A stretch of DNA of 64,000 nucleotides from Leptospiraceae bacterium (GTDB lineage: Bacteria; Spirochaetota; Leptospiria; Turneriellales; Turneriellaceae). Where the stretch lies: the NCBI GenBank assembly GCA_025055765.1, contig JANWWS010000007.1, forward strand, positions 1 through 64,000, given 5' to 3'. The notes under the pieces are model-generated. The model was not told where the DNA came from, did not search any database, and saw only the letters and a program-made list of their open reading frames with translations. The position numbers were made by a program, and so were the translations under genes. This document shows positions 36,111-46,107 of this stretch, in pieces; the first letter of the stretch is position 1, and each line of letters begins with the position of its first letter.

Positions 36111-39100
36111 GTGGTTATGAGAAAGTGGCTTTTTGTTCTAGCACTTGGGATAAGCAAGACCTTGTGGGGATATGCAGCGTATTTTGAGAATTTCGCGACA
36201 CCTCCGCTTAGTTGTGGCGTCGCGGGAAACTGGTGCCTAAACTTCCCTGTTGGGCGCCTAGGTTTTATGTTGGTAGAACACAGAGGAAATACTCAAACAC
36301 CCTATTTAGATATACAACAAGCCACAGGATCTTACTACTCCATAGCGCCGGCTTTTGGGGGCTACCTCTTCCTGAGGGGTATGGCAAACAATTACGACAT
36401 AATTTACAACAACATATGGACGGGACGGATGGCCCGCTACGAAACCCTCTACAACGCCTCTGCTACAGACCCCTTTGGCGTGCAGGTGATCCGTTACTTT
36501 GCTGTGATAGACCCCAGTGATCGCGAGGATAACGCGATATACAACCGCAGTAATATTGGTTTATGGCTTGTACAAAATAACGCGGTTACCTCGGAGACCA
36601 ATTTTACAGCGAGCTCGCCCACGGGTGACTGGGCCCCTATAAATAACGCCATTTATTTTTATGAAATGCAAATTAACAGGGAGACCCAGCCAATCTGGGG
36701 TTATTTTGCGGGTAGCGATGTTAATTTAAATGCCAATTTAGCTTCTGCCCCCCGCACTAATCTTACGGGCACCGATAACATTGGCAGCACGCCAAATGGC
36801 TTAATCTTTGAAAACGATAATTCCTCACCAGCACACAATGGTCGCATCATCGTGAGCCGTACAGGTGCCGGTGCGACTATGAATAGCGGTTCTTGTCCGG
36901 CAACCATGAGCGAGATCAAGGGTTACAATTATGTCCGTGCCACAAGCCGATTTGACGACAATATCGCGGCTAGCGGCGGGAATGGCGGCACATGTGGGGT
37001 GGGCAACCAGCGCGAGGTAGGCATGCGTCTAACTCACGATGGCTCTATTGTGCGCATGTACCTAAACCCAAACCCACACAGCCGTCCGGGCACACACAAT
37101 GGGGTAAATTACTCTAGTTTTCGTAACGAATGGTACCGTGTTGGGCAGCATATGATAGGCTTTAATACGAACATGAAAGTAATGCTGGGTCAAGAGCAGC
37201 TATTTTTTCTTTCCGCTCTCACCGAGGCCGTTTTTGATAATTTCCTCATACGACCCATTGCCCAATCGGTACAGGCTGACATAATACAGCCCGACACGGA
37301 CGGGGAACATAGAGTTCTACAATCAGCGCCACAACGTTATGCCATAAAGATCACCCCTTCCATGAATGCCACCGATGCAGGAATTGGGGAAATCTACATC
37401 CGCAAACCTTCTGGTACGGGTGAAATTTTTGCAGGGGCAAACTGGAATCGCAATTCGTTGATTGTGTGTCTTGACCCCGATAGCAACGCCTCTTCGGGAG
37501 AAAGCTGCAATGGCCCAGGAGAAATAAAACTCCAGTACCGATCAGGATCCGACCATGCAACGCCTAACAGCACCCTAACTAATGGGGAATTTCAGGCCTA
37601 TACCTTAAATGATGACTTCAGCTTAGCTACGGGTGACAGCGGTAATATTTTAGCGATTCGGTTAAAAAAACAGGCGAGCCCAAATAACAACCACTTTACC
37701 ATGACTAGCCCGGGAGCCCATATTCGCGTGTACTTTGACCTAACCGCTACAAACACAAGTTACGAAGGCCAAAACTTTACTGTTTGGGTACACAATGAAA
37801 AATTTCATGATACGGCTCAAGAAGATGTACTTGATGATGGTTTAGCCAACAATTCTTCAATCCGCTATGCGACAACAGAGAGAATGCGCGCGACCGTGGC
37901 AAACCCAAATGATCTCTTGGTAAAAGCCTTTAGTGCGACACCGGCAGCCAACATGGCCGTTTCTATTTCCCCCGACCCCCTCTACTGGGGCACCTATTTG
38001 CCTTTTGCCACCATTGAGTTGCGCACTCCCTCAACTGGCAATCACACTGATATAACCTATGCTGTAATCCAGCTGCCGCCAGAAGGTGACATAGACAGTT
38101 TTGATTTTAGCCTTTACAGTGGCGGAGTGATCACTTCCTATATAGATTCTTTGCGCATTCCAGAGAGCGAAGAGGATGGCATTGGCACTGACCTCATGAC
38201 CTTCACCACATCTACGGCTACGATTGACGATTGCCTAAACAACAACCATCGCTTTTGCTACTACTCCCATCCCTCCAATCCCAACTATCGGCGTATCGTG
38301 GTAAACTATGGCACAACATATCGTATCCCGGGAAAAAATGGCTATGACCGTATCACCTTCTTTTTAGAACAAGCACCAGAATTTACAGTAAACACGCAAA
38401 TAATAGCAAACTGGAGTGCCTGGGTTGACTCAAAGGGCTTCATTAACGGAACCACCATGCAGGCCGTCACTGCCTACCAAGGAAATGTTGCCAATATACA
38501 GACTATTGTACGTGCCCAGCCACCCCAAACCTCAGCAAAAATTTCTCCCACCGTGCTTACCAACAATGTAGCCAACAATAACCCAACAAGCGGTACGGTT
38601 ACCTATATTGTAAAAAATAACGGGGGCCCCTCCAACCACATAAGATACTTAGAAATTCTTATACCCTACGTTACCTATACATGTCCCGCAGGGGATCCTC
38701 ATGAAAATGATTGCAATGGCTCGGAGCCAGGCACCGGGACTACGAGGCAGAATATGGCAACACCTGTGGCAACTGACTTCACGAATCTTCGCATCAATGG
38801 CGCCACCATCACTCCTGCACCCACGGTAAATGTGGTAGGTGATACCTCTCTAGGGGGGGTAAACTACCGGGTGGTGCGCATAAGCTTTGATTCTACCGCA
38901 AAACTTATGAGTGGTCAGACATTTACGGTTGACATGAATTTGAAATATTACCGCAACACGAACGAGCCCAACCAAACCTTTACTATTCGCCATAGAGCAG
39001 ATAACGAAAATTACACAACGCCTCCACCATACCCATACCCACGCTATAGCGATGGGGGTGAAGATGGCACGGGCACATGGACTCTTACACTTACCCCACC

Positions 39101-42100
39101 CAAGCCCATGGGGGAAACCTTTGTCTTTCGCGGAAACCACACAAATCCAACTCATCAAAATAACCCACCCATCATATACACCAATGAAATAACGACCTCC
39201 GATGTAGTACTTAATATGAAAATTTACAACCGTGGGGGTGTCGGTAACAATATACACAACGTAGAAATCCATGTACCTTCTTTTTATAATGTAGTCGATG
39301 CCTGCAGTACCTACCTGCAAAGTTTAGGCGTTGCGGAGTACTGCATTTCGCATCCTGGTACAAATCTCGTACTAACAAACACCCCCTTTACCCGCACAAT
39401 TAAGATTGATTATGCTTCCCTGGGGCAGCCTCTTAAGTCTTCCTATGATACCATTTCCGCAACACCCTGTCCCACAGAGACCAATGTCCCCTGTGAGATT
39501 GTACGCATCACTCTCCAGCAAGATGCAACGCTCTCCGATCCTTCGTTAGGTGATCAGCTTTTTGCGGTAAGTGATAGTGATAGCGATAATGTCTTTGAAA
39601 CACTCACAGGACCTTCGGCCGACGGAGATTCCACGCGAAGGAGAGGTACTTTTTTTGCCAAACTAAACAATGCTTCTGGGGCTATTAGCTATACAAAAGA
39701 ACTAACGGGTCGTAGTATGACATCTCGTTTGGAATTCCCCGACCCGGCAGCAGAGTCTTTTATCACCACTCAGTTTTTCCTCGACACAGGCCTTTACGAA
39801 GTCGATGCCACACAGCCATCCACAACATTTAAGGCCTTTGTTAAAAATACAGGGACACTAGCTGGCAATGAGATTTATCGGCTCGACATCCAATTTCCCA
39901 CCTCACCCACCATTGTAACTGGTACTCCGGCCGTCTTGCAAATACAGCGTGACCACAATGGCACTCTCTCAACCTTGGTCCCAGGGGCAAGCAACGACTA
40001 CACTGTTTCCTGGAACAGTGGTAGCCAAGTACTTACCATAACTTACGCTGATACAAAAAGGCTTCCCCCCTCTTTAAACCTCGGGGACGGCACCTCATAC
40101 GTAGACATTATAGAAATCCAGTTCACGGACACCGTTACCACCACGGGGAATAGGCCTGTATCTATCGTCGCATACAATAAAGTAGGGGCTACCATAACCG
40201 GTAAATCCGTTACCGCTGCTCTTTATAATGGCTCCGACCCAGATGACAATTACAACAATAGCAATAACCACGACCAAAACCTATTCTATAAGATACCCAA
40301 GGCTTATGGCACAGCGACTCTCATGCCAAAAACCGTCTTTACAGGCAGCGGGCAGAGCATCCAATCAAAATTCTACCTACAAAACAAGGCTGGCAGCACC
40401 ACTACAAATCGCATCCACAAGGTTGAAATTAAATTACCAGCTGGGGTAACGGTAGCTAATTCAAGCGCTGTGAACGCACGGCCAGGGGTAACAGTAAATT
40501 GCCTTGCCGGCAATGGCTTCACCGGAGGCTGCCAAGGACCAACAGAATCTCTGGAACTCGACTATACCACAGCCACGCCTGCCTTTCTCGATCCGCAAAA
40601 TGATCCTGATGATGAGGTTTTCCTTAGCTGGACCTACACCTTCACCACGGAAGGAACGGTGGCCTTTGAGGTTCGCTTTGACAACAACGATGGTACGGGT
40701 TATGCAGGGAACTTAGAATCATTACCAGCTAGTTTATACACAGTACATGTCTACCAGAGCCCCACCATGAAGGTGGAAGTGATAAGCCAACCAGGGGACC
40801 CCACGAACCCACCCTCGATGGTAAACAACCAAACTATCAATTCCACGGTACCGGCATCGGCATATCATCGTTTTCAACTAACGGTTACTCCGGCTACAAA
40901 TCCATTATCGCCAAAGATCCACCGTCTGCGTATTACCCCCCCCAACTACCTCGATGTAGCAAGCCTTGATTTAAGTGATGCTCTTCCTGCCGGCACCACC
41001 ATGTCCCAAGATGGAACCTATCTTTATGTAAACTTCCCTGGGGGGCAATTAACAGCAGCCAGTACGGTATTAAAATTTCGCCTCAAAGACAACCGGGCAT
41101 TTAACGTACCGGGGGTAAATCCCCATAACGATGACCAGCCCTGGAAGGTGGATGTAGCTTATTTCCATGATCTTTTCAATAATTCTACCTATAGCCATAC
41201 AAACCTACCTGGCCCCTCTTTTGCAGGAAAACTCGTGCCCGATGGTGTCGTAGATGAGGTTGTCTATGTGCCAGACTCCGCCTATAACATAGCTCGAGCC
41301 ATACCTGCTGTCTCTGGCTCAGGTGCAGCTGGCTTAGCATGGAATTCCACTCGCATGACAAACCCCTCTCCGAAGTTTGTCATGTACCTGAGACCAAAGG
41401 ATGTTTTCCGCATCAATTTGGGTGATCCCCCCTATCAATGGGTGCAGAAAATCATTGTGGTAAACCAAGGAGAAGCCGACAACGATTTGCGTTATGTGGA
41501 ATTTAAGCCCCACGCTAGTTTATTCAACACCCCCAATAGCCAAATGGCAGGATGTACCACAAGTGCAAGTTGCAATTTAGATACAGCGCCATTTATCGTA
41601 AAAAAAGGACTTACGGGAGCCCCGGAAAGCACATACACCACGCTAACCTATGGCATAAGCAACCACTACTACCTGCGTTCTGTTGAAAGCGCAAGTGCCA
41701 CCTACACCCTGAGCCTAAACGAAACCGTAAGGCTTATTCTCTCTGAGGCCCAGCGCGTGAAGCACAACGAGACTCTAATTATAGAATTCCTCGCACAACA
41801 TGAAAAAGCGGCTACAGGCAGCTTTTTATGGAGCTTTAAAGCCGGTAACTACAACCATACCGTAGCTGCTGCCAATAACAGCGATCCTGTCCCGCTGGGA
41901 GAGTCAGAGACCACCACCGTGGTCACACCTTCGTACACCGCCAATTTCCTAATAGAACAAACCAACGGTGTGCCTGGCAAGCGTGATATCACCGCTCAGT
42001 CAACTCGCAATACTTTTGTCTTTAAACTCACAAATAACTCGAGCGGCGGCGATATGATCACTGAGGCTAAAATACATTTCCCAGGTTATTTTCAAGTAAG

Positions 42101-45026
42101 CTCCGCCGTGGTAAGCTCAACCCCAGCAGCTACGGTAACCACCAATAGCAATACAACGGCTTACGATACGAGTGGTATCGAAAGCTCTCTACCTTCTGCG
42201 GAGTTTAGCTCATTTAATAAGAACAACTACATCTTACTTAACTTTGGCTCAGGCATTGCTCCAGGCCAAAGTGCCACCATCCAGGTGACTATTGATGATA
42301 CCTTCTTTCACCACAGCCCTATTACCATGTCGAGCCGCGAGTTAAGTGGGGGTGGCTTTATACAAAGGTCAGGAAATACCACCGAACCAAATGGCCTTGG
42401 TGGTAACGACAACGGCACCTGTGAACCTGGTGAGATCTGTGCCGGTAGAGTAACTATAAAAGCTTCCGCCAAGTACAGCACAAGCGGGGGTGCCTTTCAG
42501 TACATTACGTCCTTCCCAAGTCGCTCAGACAGCATAGAAATACTCCAGGCTAATATACCGAGCTTTGCCTGGGTGGTGAGCGAAAATTTACCCATGGAGG
42601 GAAGTACCCCACGCAACCACACGGTGGATGTGCGCATAAAAAATGGTGCCCCCAATACCACAGTGGGCCAGGGCAATGTGATTTACCGTGCGAAGATACG
42701 TATACCCCGGCAAGGGGGAATAAACGCAATTAATAACCTGCAATGGCGCAAAACGGGCAGTCCAAGCTGGATATCTCTTACAGGTAGTTGTAGTGGAGAC
42801 ACTTGCTCAGGAAACTTTACTGCCACAACCTCAACATATTATTTCGCCTATCTTGACTTTGAACCTCATGGTGGTCTCTTGCCAGAGGAAACAGCTGAGG
42901 TGCGCTTTGTTATTTCAGAAAACTTCTCAAGCAATACTTTCATTGACCTTGGCTTTCGGGTAGATTCCGAACGCTGGGTTACCGCTCAGGGGCTTTTTGA
43001 CAACACAAGTAGCTCTCGTATCCAAAACGACACCAATTTTACCCAGGGAGACCTTGCTGTAACCGAGCTTGCGGCTCAAAACCAGCGTGTGAACTTCATA
43101 CCACCAGATCCCCCTTCCGAAGGGTTTATCTCTCTTTCTGTAGATCGGGACATTGTCACAGGTGTTTACAACGCAGCTCAAAAGAAATTTGAATTTAGCC
43201 AAGCACAACTTTCTCTCTTGGCTACCTATTGCCATCCTTCCTCACCTAACTTAGACACCGCTTGCGATGCCCGCTTTACCCTCTATACTCTTGGTGAGTA
43301 TCATGATGTTTACTACGAAATTTCTAATGGCTCGCAGAACTACCCCCTCGAGGAGCTAAAGCTGAGGCTTTCTATCTTTGATATAAATCAACCCGGCAAT
43401 GGCTGGTCTAACATACAAATCGCAGGGATAACAAGTGCCCGTCTAGGTGAGCTTTCCTCTCCAAGTTGCACCTACCTCGACCTCTATAGTAGCAACAACG
43501 CCATAGCCGATGACAGCCCAGGAACGGACACGCACAATGAGACCTGCGAACTTTCTATTAGCTATGCGTCGCTTCCCGATGGGGGAATCCCCGTGGGTCA
43601 AAAAGACACTATCCGGTTGCGCTTGAGACTCCTGCCATCTATCCATAACTACTTACAACACCCAGATGCGGGTACTATTAGTTATGGCCTCTCTGGTAAA
43701 CAGTCCGGCTATGATATCTCACGCGCTATTGAGATCTTTTTCTCGGCCCAAAGCAAAAGGGCAAGCCTTGTGGATTATAAGGATGTAGCAGTTCCCGCGA
43801 ACAAACAGCAATATATCTACATACGCAAAGCACCCTTTGGCCGTATAACAGGTCTTCTGGCGCCCAAAGATGCCCCAGTAAACTTTCAGTTGGTGAAAGC
43901 AGATGGTTCTGGAGCCACTCTTTATGGCGGTGGCCAGGTTCCCACCGTTTCTGCAGGCCATGATGCGCAAACCAACTACGGGCGATTTACCTTTGACCGT
44001 GTCCCTGCCGGAGAGTCTTACGCCATCCGTATGGTCTCAGCAGAACCCATCTACGATGTAGCTACTTTTGTACGCACGAGGGACGATGCGCAAAAAGCAG
44101 ACAAAAGCCTCTTTCCTGTGCAGCAAAATCAAGTGACCAGAGTCGAAGATCTGCTGCGTCCGCCCTATACTCAGGTACCCATTGAGGTCTCATACCGCCA
44201 ACTCAATGCAGCTATTGATAACGAAGTGAGAGCCCCTCTTGATACAAGGACCCGGATTATTTTGCCGGCAGGAACATTAGACAACAACCCACGGATTAAC
44301 ATCCGTATTGAGCCAGTGGCAGCCCAGGCATGGGATGTGCTTGCCCACGCTCCCTACCAAATGGAGCTCATTGCAGGTAAAAGTGTTGCCAATGTGGCAA
44401 ACCACAAGGTGTTTAATTTGCTAAACGAATTGCCAAAAACAGGCCAACTTACACCTGTGGTTGAAAATCAACTCAAAAATGAAGCCACCCTTATTTTAGG
44501 CTACGACCTCGCCGACTTCCCAGGTGTTAGTGAAAATAAGCTGGCTGTTTTCTACTGGGATATCACTCGCCGCCGCTGGGTAAAACTAGGTGGTCTCGTG
44601 AACAGCCAAGAACAAACTATAACAGTAAAAATCACATATATGCACCGCACCTACACGATATTGCCTGATGAGCAAAGCCAAGGTATTTCTCATGTCACCG
44701 TGTTTCCGCGAGTATTCACCCCTGGCCGAGCTGACAGCGCCTATAAAGAAAGCCAGGAGCAATTTGGAGCTGAGCGGACATATGGAAACCTAAAGCTAAC
44801 TTTTGAACTTGGTACAAATACCTTGGGACAAAAATACGAGGTAGGTATCTATAACTTAAGCGGTCGACTCATGCGTAAGTGGGTCAAAGAAAACACGACA
44901 GGTCAAGGTAGCATCTATTGGGATGGCCGAGATGAATACGGTGGCTTAGTTGCCGGTGGCATTTATATTTACGTGATTCAAATTGGTGATCAGAAATACC
45001 GTGGCACTCTTGTCGTGGCCCGTTAG
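36111..45026 (+). CDS. Giant repetitive exported protein 2 (2971 aa) with FlgD-like C-terminal domain
   Basis: It is a paralogue of the preceding protein with the same plan. The signal peptide is RKWLFVLALGISKTLWGYA, after an AGAGGTGG ribosome binding site. The N-terminal domain is about 390 residues. About 11 modules have anchors near residues 421, 643, 840, 1044, 1251, 1431, 1600, 1790, 1980, 2189 and 2411. A carboxypeptidase-regulatory-like stretch (FGRITGLLAPKDAPVNFQLV) follows, then a ZU5-like WVKLGGLVNSQEQTITV, and then the FlgD-Ig-like end (VGIYNLSGRLMRKW, IYWDGRDEYGGLVAGGIYIY). The final 30 residues are almost identical in the two giants, while the modules differ greatly. This fits a conserved export or anchoring signal on diverging surface modules. 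A bidirectional hairpin follows the stop. Confidence 0.8.
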   Translation: MVMRKWLFVLALGISKTLWGYAAYFENFATPPLSCGVAGNWCLNFPVGRLGFMLVEHRGNTQTPYLDIQQATGSYYSIAPAFGGYLFLRGMANNYDIIYNNIWTGRMARYETLYNASATDPFGVQVIRYFAVIDPSDREDNAIYNRSNIGLWLVQNNAVTSETNFTASSPTGDWAPINNAIYFYEMQINRETQPIWGYFAGSDVNLNANLASAPRTNLTGTDNIGSTPNGLIFENDNSSPAHNGRIIVSRTGAGATMNSGSCPATMSEIKGYNYVRATSRFDDNIAASGGNGGTCGVGNQREVGMRLTHDGSIVRMYLNPNPHSRPGTHNGVNYSSFRNEWYRVGQHMIGFNTNMKVMLGQEQLFFLSALTEAVFDNFLIRPIAQSVQADIIQPDTDGEHRVLQSAPQRYAIKITPSMNATDAGIGEIYIRKPSGTGEIFAGANWNRNSLIVCLDPDSNASSGESCNGPGEIKLQYRSGSDHATPNSTLTNGEFQAYTLNDDFSLATGDSGNILAIRLKKQASPNNNHFTMTSPGAHIRVYFDLTATNTSYEGQNFTVWVHNEKFHDTAQEDVLDDGLANNSSIRYATTERMRATVANPNDLLVKAFSATPAANMAVSISPDPLYWGTYLPFATIELRTPSTGNHTDITYAVIQLPPEGDIDSFDFSLYSGGVITSYIDSLRIPESEEDGIGTDLMTFTTSTATIDDCLNNNHRFCYYSHPSNPNYRRIVVNYGTTYRIPGKNGYDRITFFLEQAPEFTVNTQIIANWSAWVDSKGFINGTTMQAVTAYQGNVANIQTIVRAQPPQTSAKISPTVLTNNVANNNPTSGTVTYIVKNNGGPSNHIRYLEILIPYVTYTCPAGDPHENDCNGSEPGTGTTRQNMATPVATDFTNLRINGATITPAPTVNVVGDTSLGGVNYRVVRISFDSTAKLMSGQTFTVDMNLKYYRNTNEPNQTFTIRHRADNENYTTPPPYPYPRYSDGGEDGTGTWTLTLTPPKPMGETFVFRGNHTNPTHQNNPPIIYTNEITTSDVVLNMKIYNRGGVGNNIHNVEIHVPSFYNVVDACSTYLQSLGVAEYCISHPGTNLVLTNTPFTRTIKIDYASLGQPLKSSYDTISATPCPTETNVPCEIVRITLQQDATLSDPSLGDQLFAVSDSDSDNVFETLTGPSADGDSTRRRGTFFAKLNNASGAISYTKELTGRSMTSRLEFPDPAAESFITTQFFLDTGLYEVDATQPSTTFKAFVKNTGTLAGNEIYRLDIQFPTSPTIVTGTPAVLQIQRDHNGTLSTLVPGASNDYTVSWNSGSQVLTITYADTKRLPPSLNLGDGTSYVDIIEIQFTDTVTTTGNRPVSIVAYNKVGATITGKSVTAALYNGSDPDDNYNNSNNHDQNLFYKIPKAYGTATLMPKTVFTGSGQSIQSKFYLQNKAGSTTTNRIHKVEIKLPAGVTVANSSAVNARPGVTVNCLAGNGFTGGCQGPTESLELDYTTATPAFLDPQNDPDDEVFLSWTYTFTTEGTVAFEVRFDNNDGTGYAGNLESLPASLYTVHVYQSPTMKVEVISQPGDPTNPPSMVNNQTINSTVPASAYHRFQLTVTPATNPLSPKIHRLRITPPNYLDVASLDLSDALPAGTTMSQDGTYLYVNFPGGQLTAASTVLKFRLKDNRAFNVPGVNPHNDDQPWKVDVAYFHDLFNNSTYSHTNLPGPSFAGKLVPDGVVDEVVYVPDSAYNIARAIPAVSGSGAAGLAWNSTRMTNPSPKFVMYLRPKDVFRINLGDPPYQWVQKIIVVNQGEADNDLRYVEFKPHASLFNTPNSQMAGCTTSASCNLDTAPFIVKKGLTGAPESTYTTLTYGISNHYYLRSVESASATYTLSLNETVRLILSEAQRVKHNETLIIEFLAQHEKAATGSFLWSFKAGNYNHTVAAANNSDPVPLGESETTTVVTPSYTANFLIEQTNGVPGKRDITAQSTRNTFVFKLTNNSSGGDMITEAKIHFPGYFQVSSAVVSSTPAATVTTNSNTTAYDTSGIESSLPSAEFSSFNKNNYILLNFGSGIAPGQSATIQVTIDDTFFHHSPITMSSRELSGGGFIQRSGNTTEPNGLGGNDNGTCEPGEICAGRVTIKASAKYSTSGGAFQYITSFPSRSDSIEILQANIPSFAWVVSENLPMEGSTPRNHTVDVRIKNGAPNTTVGQGNVIYRAKIRIPRQGGINAINNLQWRKTGSPSWISLTGSCSGDTCSGNFTATTSTYYFAYLDFEPHGGLLPEETAEVRFVISENFSSNTFIDLGFRVDSERWVTAQGLFDNTSSSRIQNDTNFTQGDLAVTELAAQNQRVNFIPPDPPSEGFISLSVDRDIVTGVYNAAQKKFEFSQAQLSLLATYCHPSSPNLDTACDARFTLYTLGEYHDVYYEISNGSQNYPLEELKLRLSIFDINQPGNGWSNIQIAGITSARLGELSSPSCTYLDLYSSNNAIADDSPGTDTHNETCELSISYASLPDGGIPVGQKDTIRLRLRLLPSIHNYLQHPDAGTISYGLSGKQSGYDISRAIEIFFSAQSKRASLVDYKDVAVPANKQQYIYIRKAPFGRITGLLAPKDAPVNFQLVKADGSGATLYGGGQVPTVSAGHDAQTNYGRFTFDRVPAGESYAIRMVSAEPIYDVATFVRTRDDAQKADKSLFPVQQNQVTRVEDLLRPPYTQVPIEVSYRQLNAAIDNEVRAPLDTRTRIILPAGTLDNNPRINIRIEPVAAQAWDVLAHAPYQMELIAGKSVANVANHKVFNLLNELPKTGQLTPVVENQLKNEATLILGYDLADFPGVSENKLAVFYWDITRRRWVKLGGLVNSQEQTITVKITYMHRTYTILPDEQSQGISHVTVFPRVFTPGRADSAYKESQEQFGAERTYGNLKLTFELGTNTLGQKYEVGIYNLSGRLMRKWVKENTTGQGSIYWDGRDEYGGLVAGGIYIYVIQIGDQKYRGTLVVAR

Positions 45027-45032
45027 GAAAAG

Positions 45033-45054
45033 CTCTTTTGCTTTGCCAAAAGAG
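45033..45054. terminator. Hairpin between the convergent giant-protein operon and the MarR gene
   Basis: CTCTTTTG at 45033-45040 pairs perfectly with CAAAAGAG at 45047-45054 around a 6-nt loop. The T-run is inside the stem, so as a classic terminator it is weak on either strand, but its place between converging genes supports the role. Confidence 0.45.
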
Positions 45055-45062
45055 ATATGGGG

Positions 45063-45626
45063 TTAAGAAAGAGCTTTGTGATCAGGACAAAAAGCTTTAA
45101 GTTCGAAAGCATCCATAGATTTTTGCAAAAGATGGCAAAAGTAATTTCTGCCTTTTTTCTCAAAATAGCAGCAGGTCATGCAGACAGGGGCCTCTTCGAG
45201 AGCTTTATTGGCAAAAAGGCGGGCAACAAGTTCGTGAAGCACCACGAGGGTCCTAGTCTCTTCTTCTTGCTCAGAGAATAAATCCCAAGGCCTCATTACT
45301 TCTTTTTGCAGATCTTGGGCAAGGATAAATCCCATCTCGCTAAGTTCCACGGGCCTTTGGCGAGCATCCTCGCCTGAGAGGCTTGCCACCACAAACCCCT
45401 TTTTTTCAAGGGTGCGCACAGCATCGCTAATGGTAGGGTAACTCACTTGCAGGTCTTTTGATAAAAAACCAGGTGTTGCCTTGCCAACACGCAGTAAGGA
45501 AAGCAAAATTTGCAGCTGCAAAGCAGAAAGCTCATGGCGAAAAGCTACCTCGTTTTGGTAATGGCGAAGAGCTCTACTTAGCCGTTCTAGGTAAAGGTAA
45601 ATTCTTTCACGGCCTAACTCCGACAT
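45063..45626 (-). CDS. MarR-family regulator with a Cys-rich C-terminal tail
   Basis: The 187-aa product has the MarR winged-helix core: LSALQLQILLSLLRVGKATPGFLSKDLQVSYPTISDAVRTLEKKGFV, then the wing VVASLSGEDARQRPVELSEMG. The last 45 residues are unlike plain MarR proteins. They carry CMTCCYF, then C in YFCHLL, then CPDHK, so five Cys and a His that could bind zinc or an Fe-S cluster or act as thiol switches. It overlaps the thioredoxin-like gene by 20 nt and is the last gene of the P460/thioredoxin/MarR operon. The palindrome in front of the operon is the likely binding site. Confidence 0.82.
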   Translation of the reverse strand: MSELGRERIYLYLERLSRALRHYQNEVAFRHELSALQLQILLSLLRVGKATPGFLSKDLQVSYPTISDAVRTLEKKGFVVASLSGEDARQRPVELSEMGFILAQDLQKEVMRPWDLFSEQEEETRTLVVLHELVARLFANKALEEAPVCMTCCYFEKKGRNYFCHLLQKSMDAFELKAFCPDHKALS

Positions 45627-46107
45627 GATTCATGGCAAGCTTACCCAAAAGATAGCCTAAGATTAGCTCATCAGGTAAGCCAAAAATCTCTTGGCGTATA
45701 TACCCTTCTCTGTCAACCAAGATAAAGGTTGGAGTTCCCCGCAACTTTAGCTTACTCATGGTACGGGGGATGCCACCTTCACTTGGGGCATCAATTCCTA
45801 CGGGAAAACGATAGCGAAATTCATATAGATAAGCCTCAAGACTTTTTTTCTGCATTGCCTCATGATGCTCAAAGACCGAGTGCACCCCAATAAGTTTCAC
45901 CTCGGGAAGAAGATTTTCATGTATTTTATTTGCAAGGATACTCGCGCCCATGACACAGGCAGGACAAAGCATTTGAAAGAAATAAAGCACAACAATTTGT
46001 CCCCGTAAATCCTTTAAACGGAGGGGAGGAGTGTTTAGCCACACCTCCACCTCTAGTTCTGGACAAGGAGTGAGGGACTCTTTAAGGCCGGAACTCTGAG
46101 AAGACAT
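45607..46107 (-). CDS. Thioredoxin-fold protein with a CPAC active site
   Basis: The product has the thiol-disulfide core VVLYFFQMLCPACVMGA, a segment EVKLIGVHSVFEHHEAM, the cis-Pro region LRGTPTFILVDREGYI, and a C-terminal helix. This matches TlpA/AhpC-TSA-like redoxins. I prefer the ATG at 46107 (166 aa); the frame is open to 46161 with two more ATG codons. There is no signal peptide with that start, so it is probably cytoplasmic. It overlaps the P460 gene upstream and the MarR gene downstream. Redox enzyme, haem protein and Cys-bearing regulator in one operon suggest a stress response. Confidence 0.8.
   Translation of the reverse strand: MSSQSSGLKESLTPCPELEVEVWLNTPPLRLKDLRGQIVVLYFFQMLCPACVMGASILANKIHENLLPEVKLIGVHSVFEHHEAMQKKSLEAYLYEFRYRFPVGIDAPSEGGIPRTMSKLKLRGTPTFILVDREGYIRQEIFGLPDELILGYLLGKLAMNHVGVRP

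Noticed and set aside
27608-45026. CRISPR-like or DNA-level tandem array in the giant genes
   Set aside because: The repeats are at protein level and diverged; no regularly spaced identical DNA repeats were seen.
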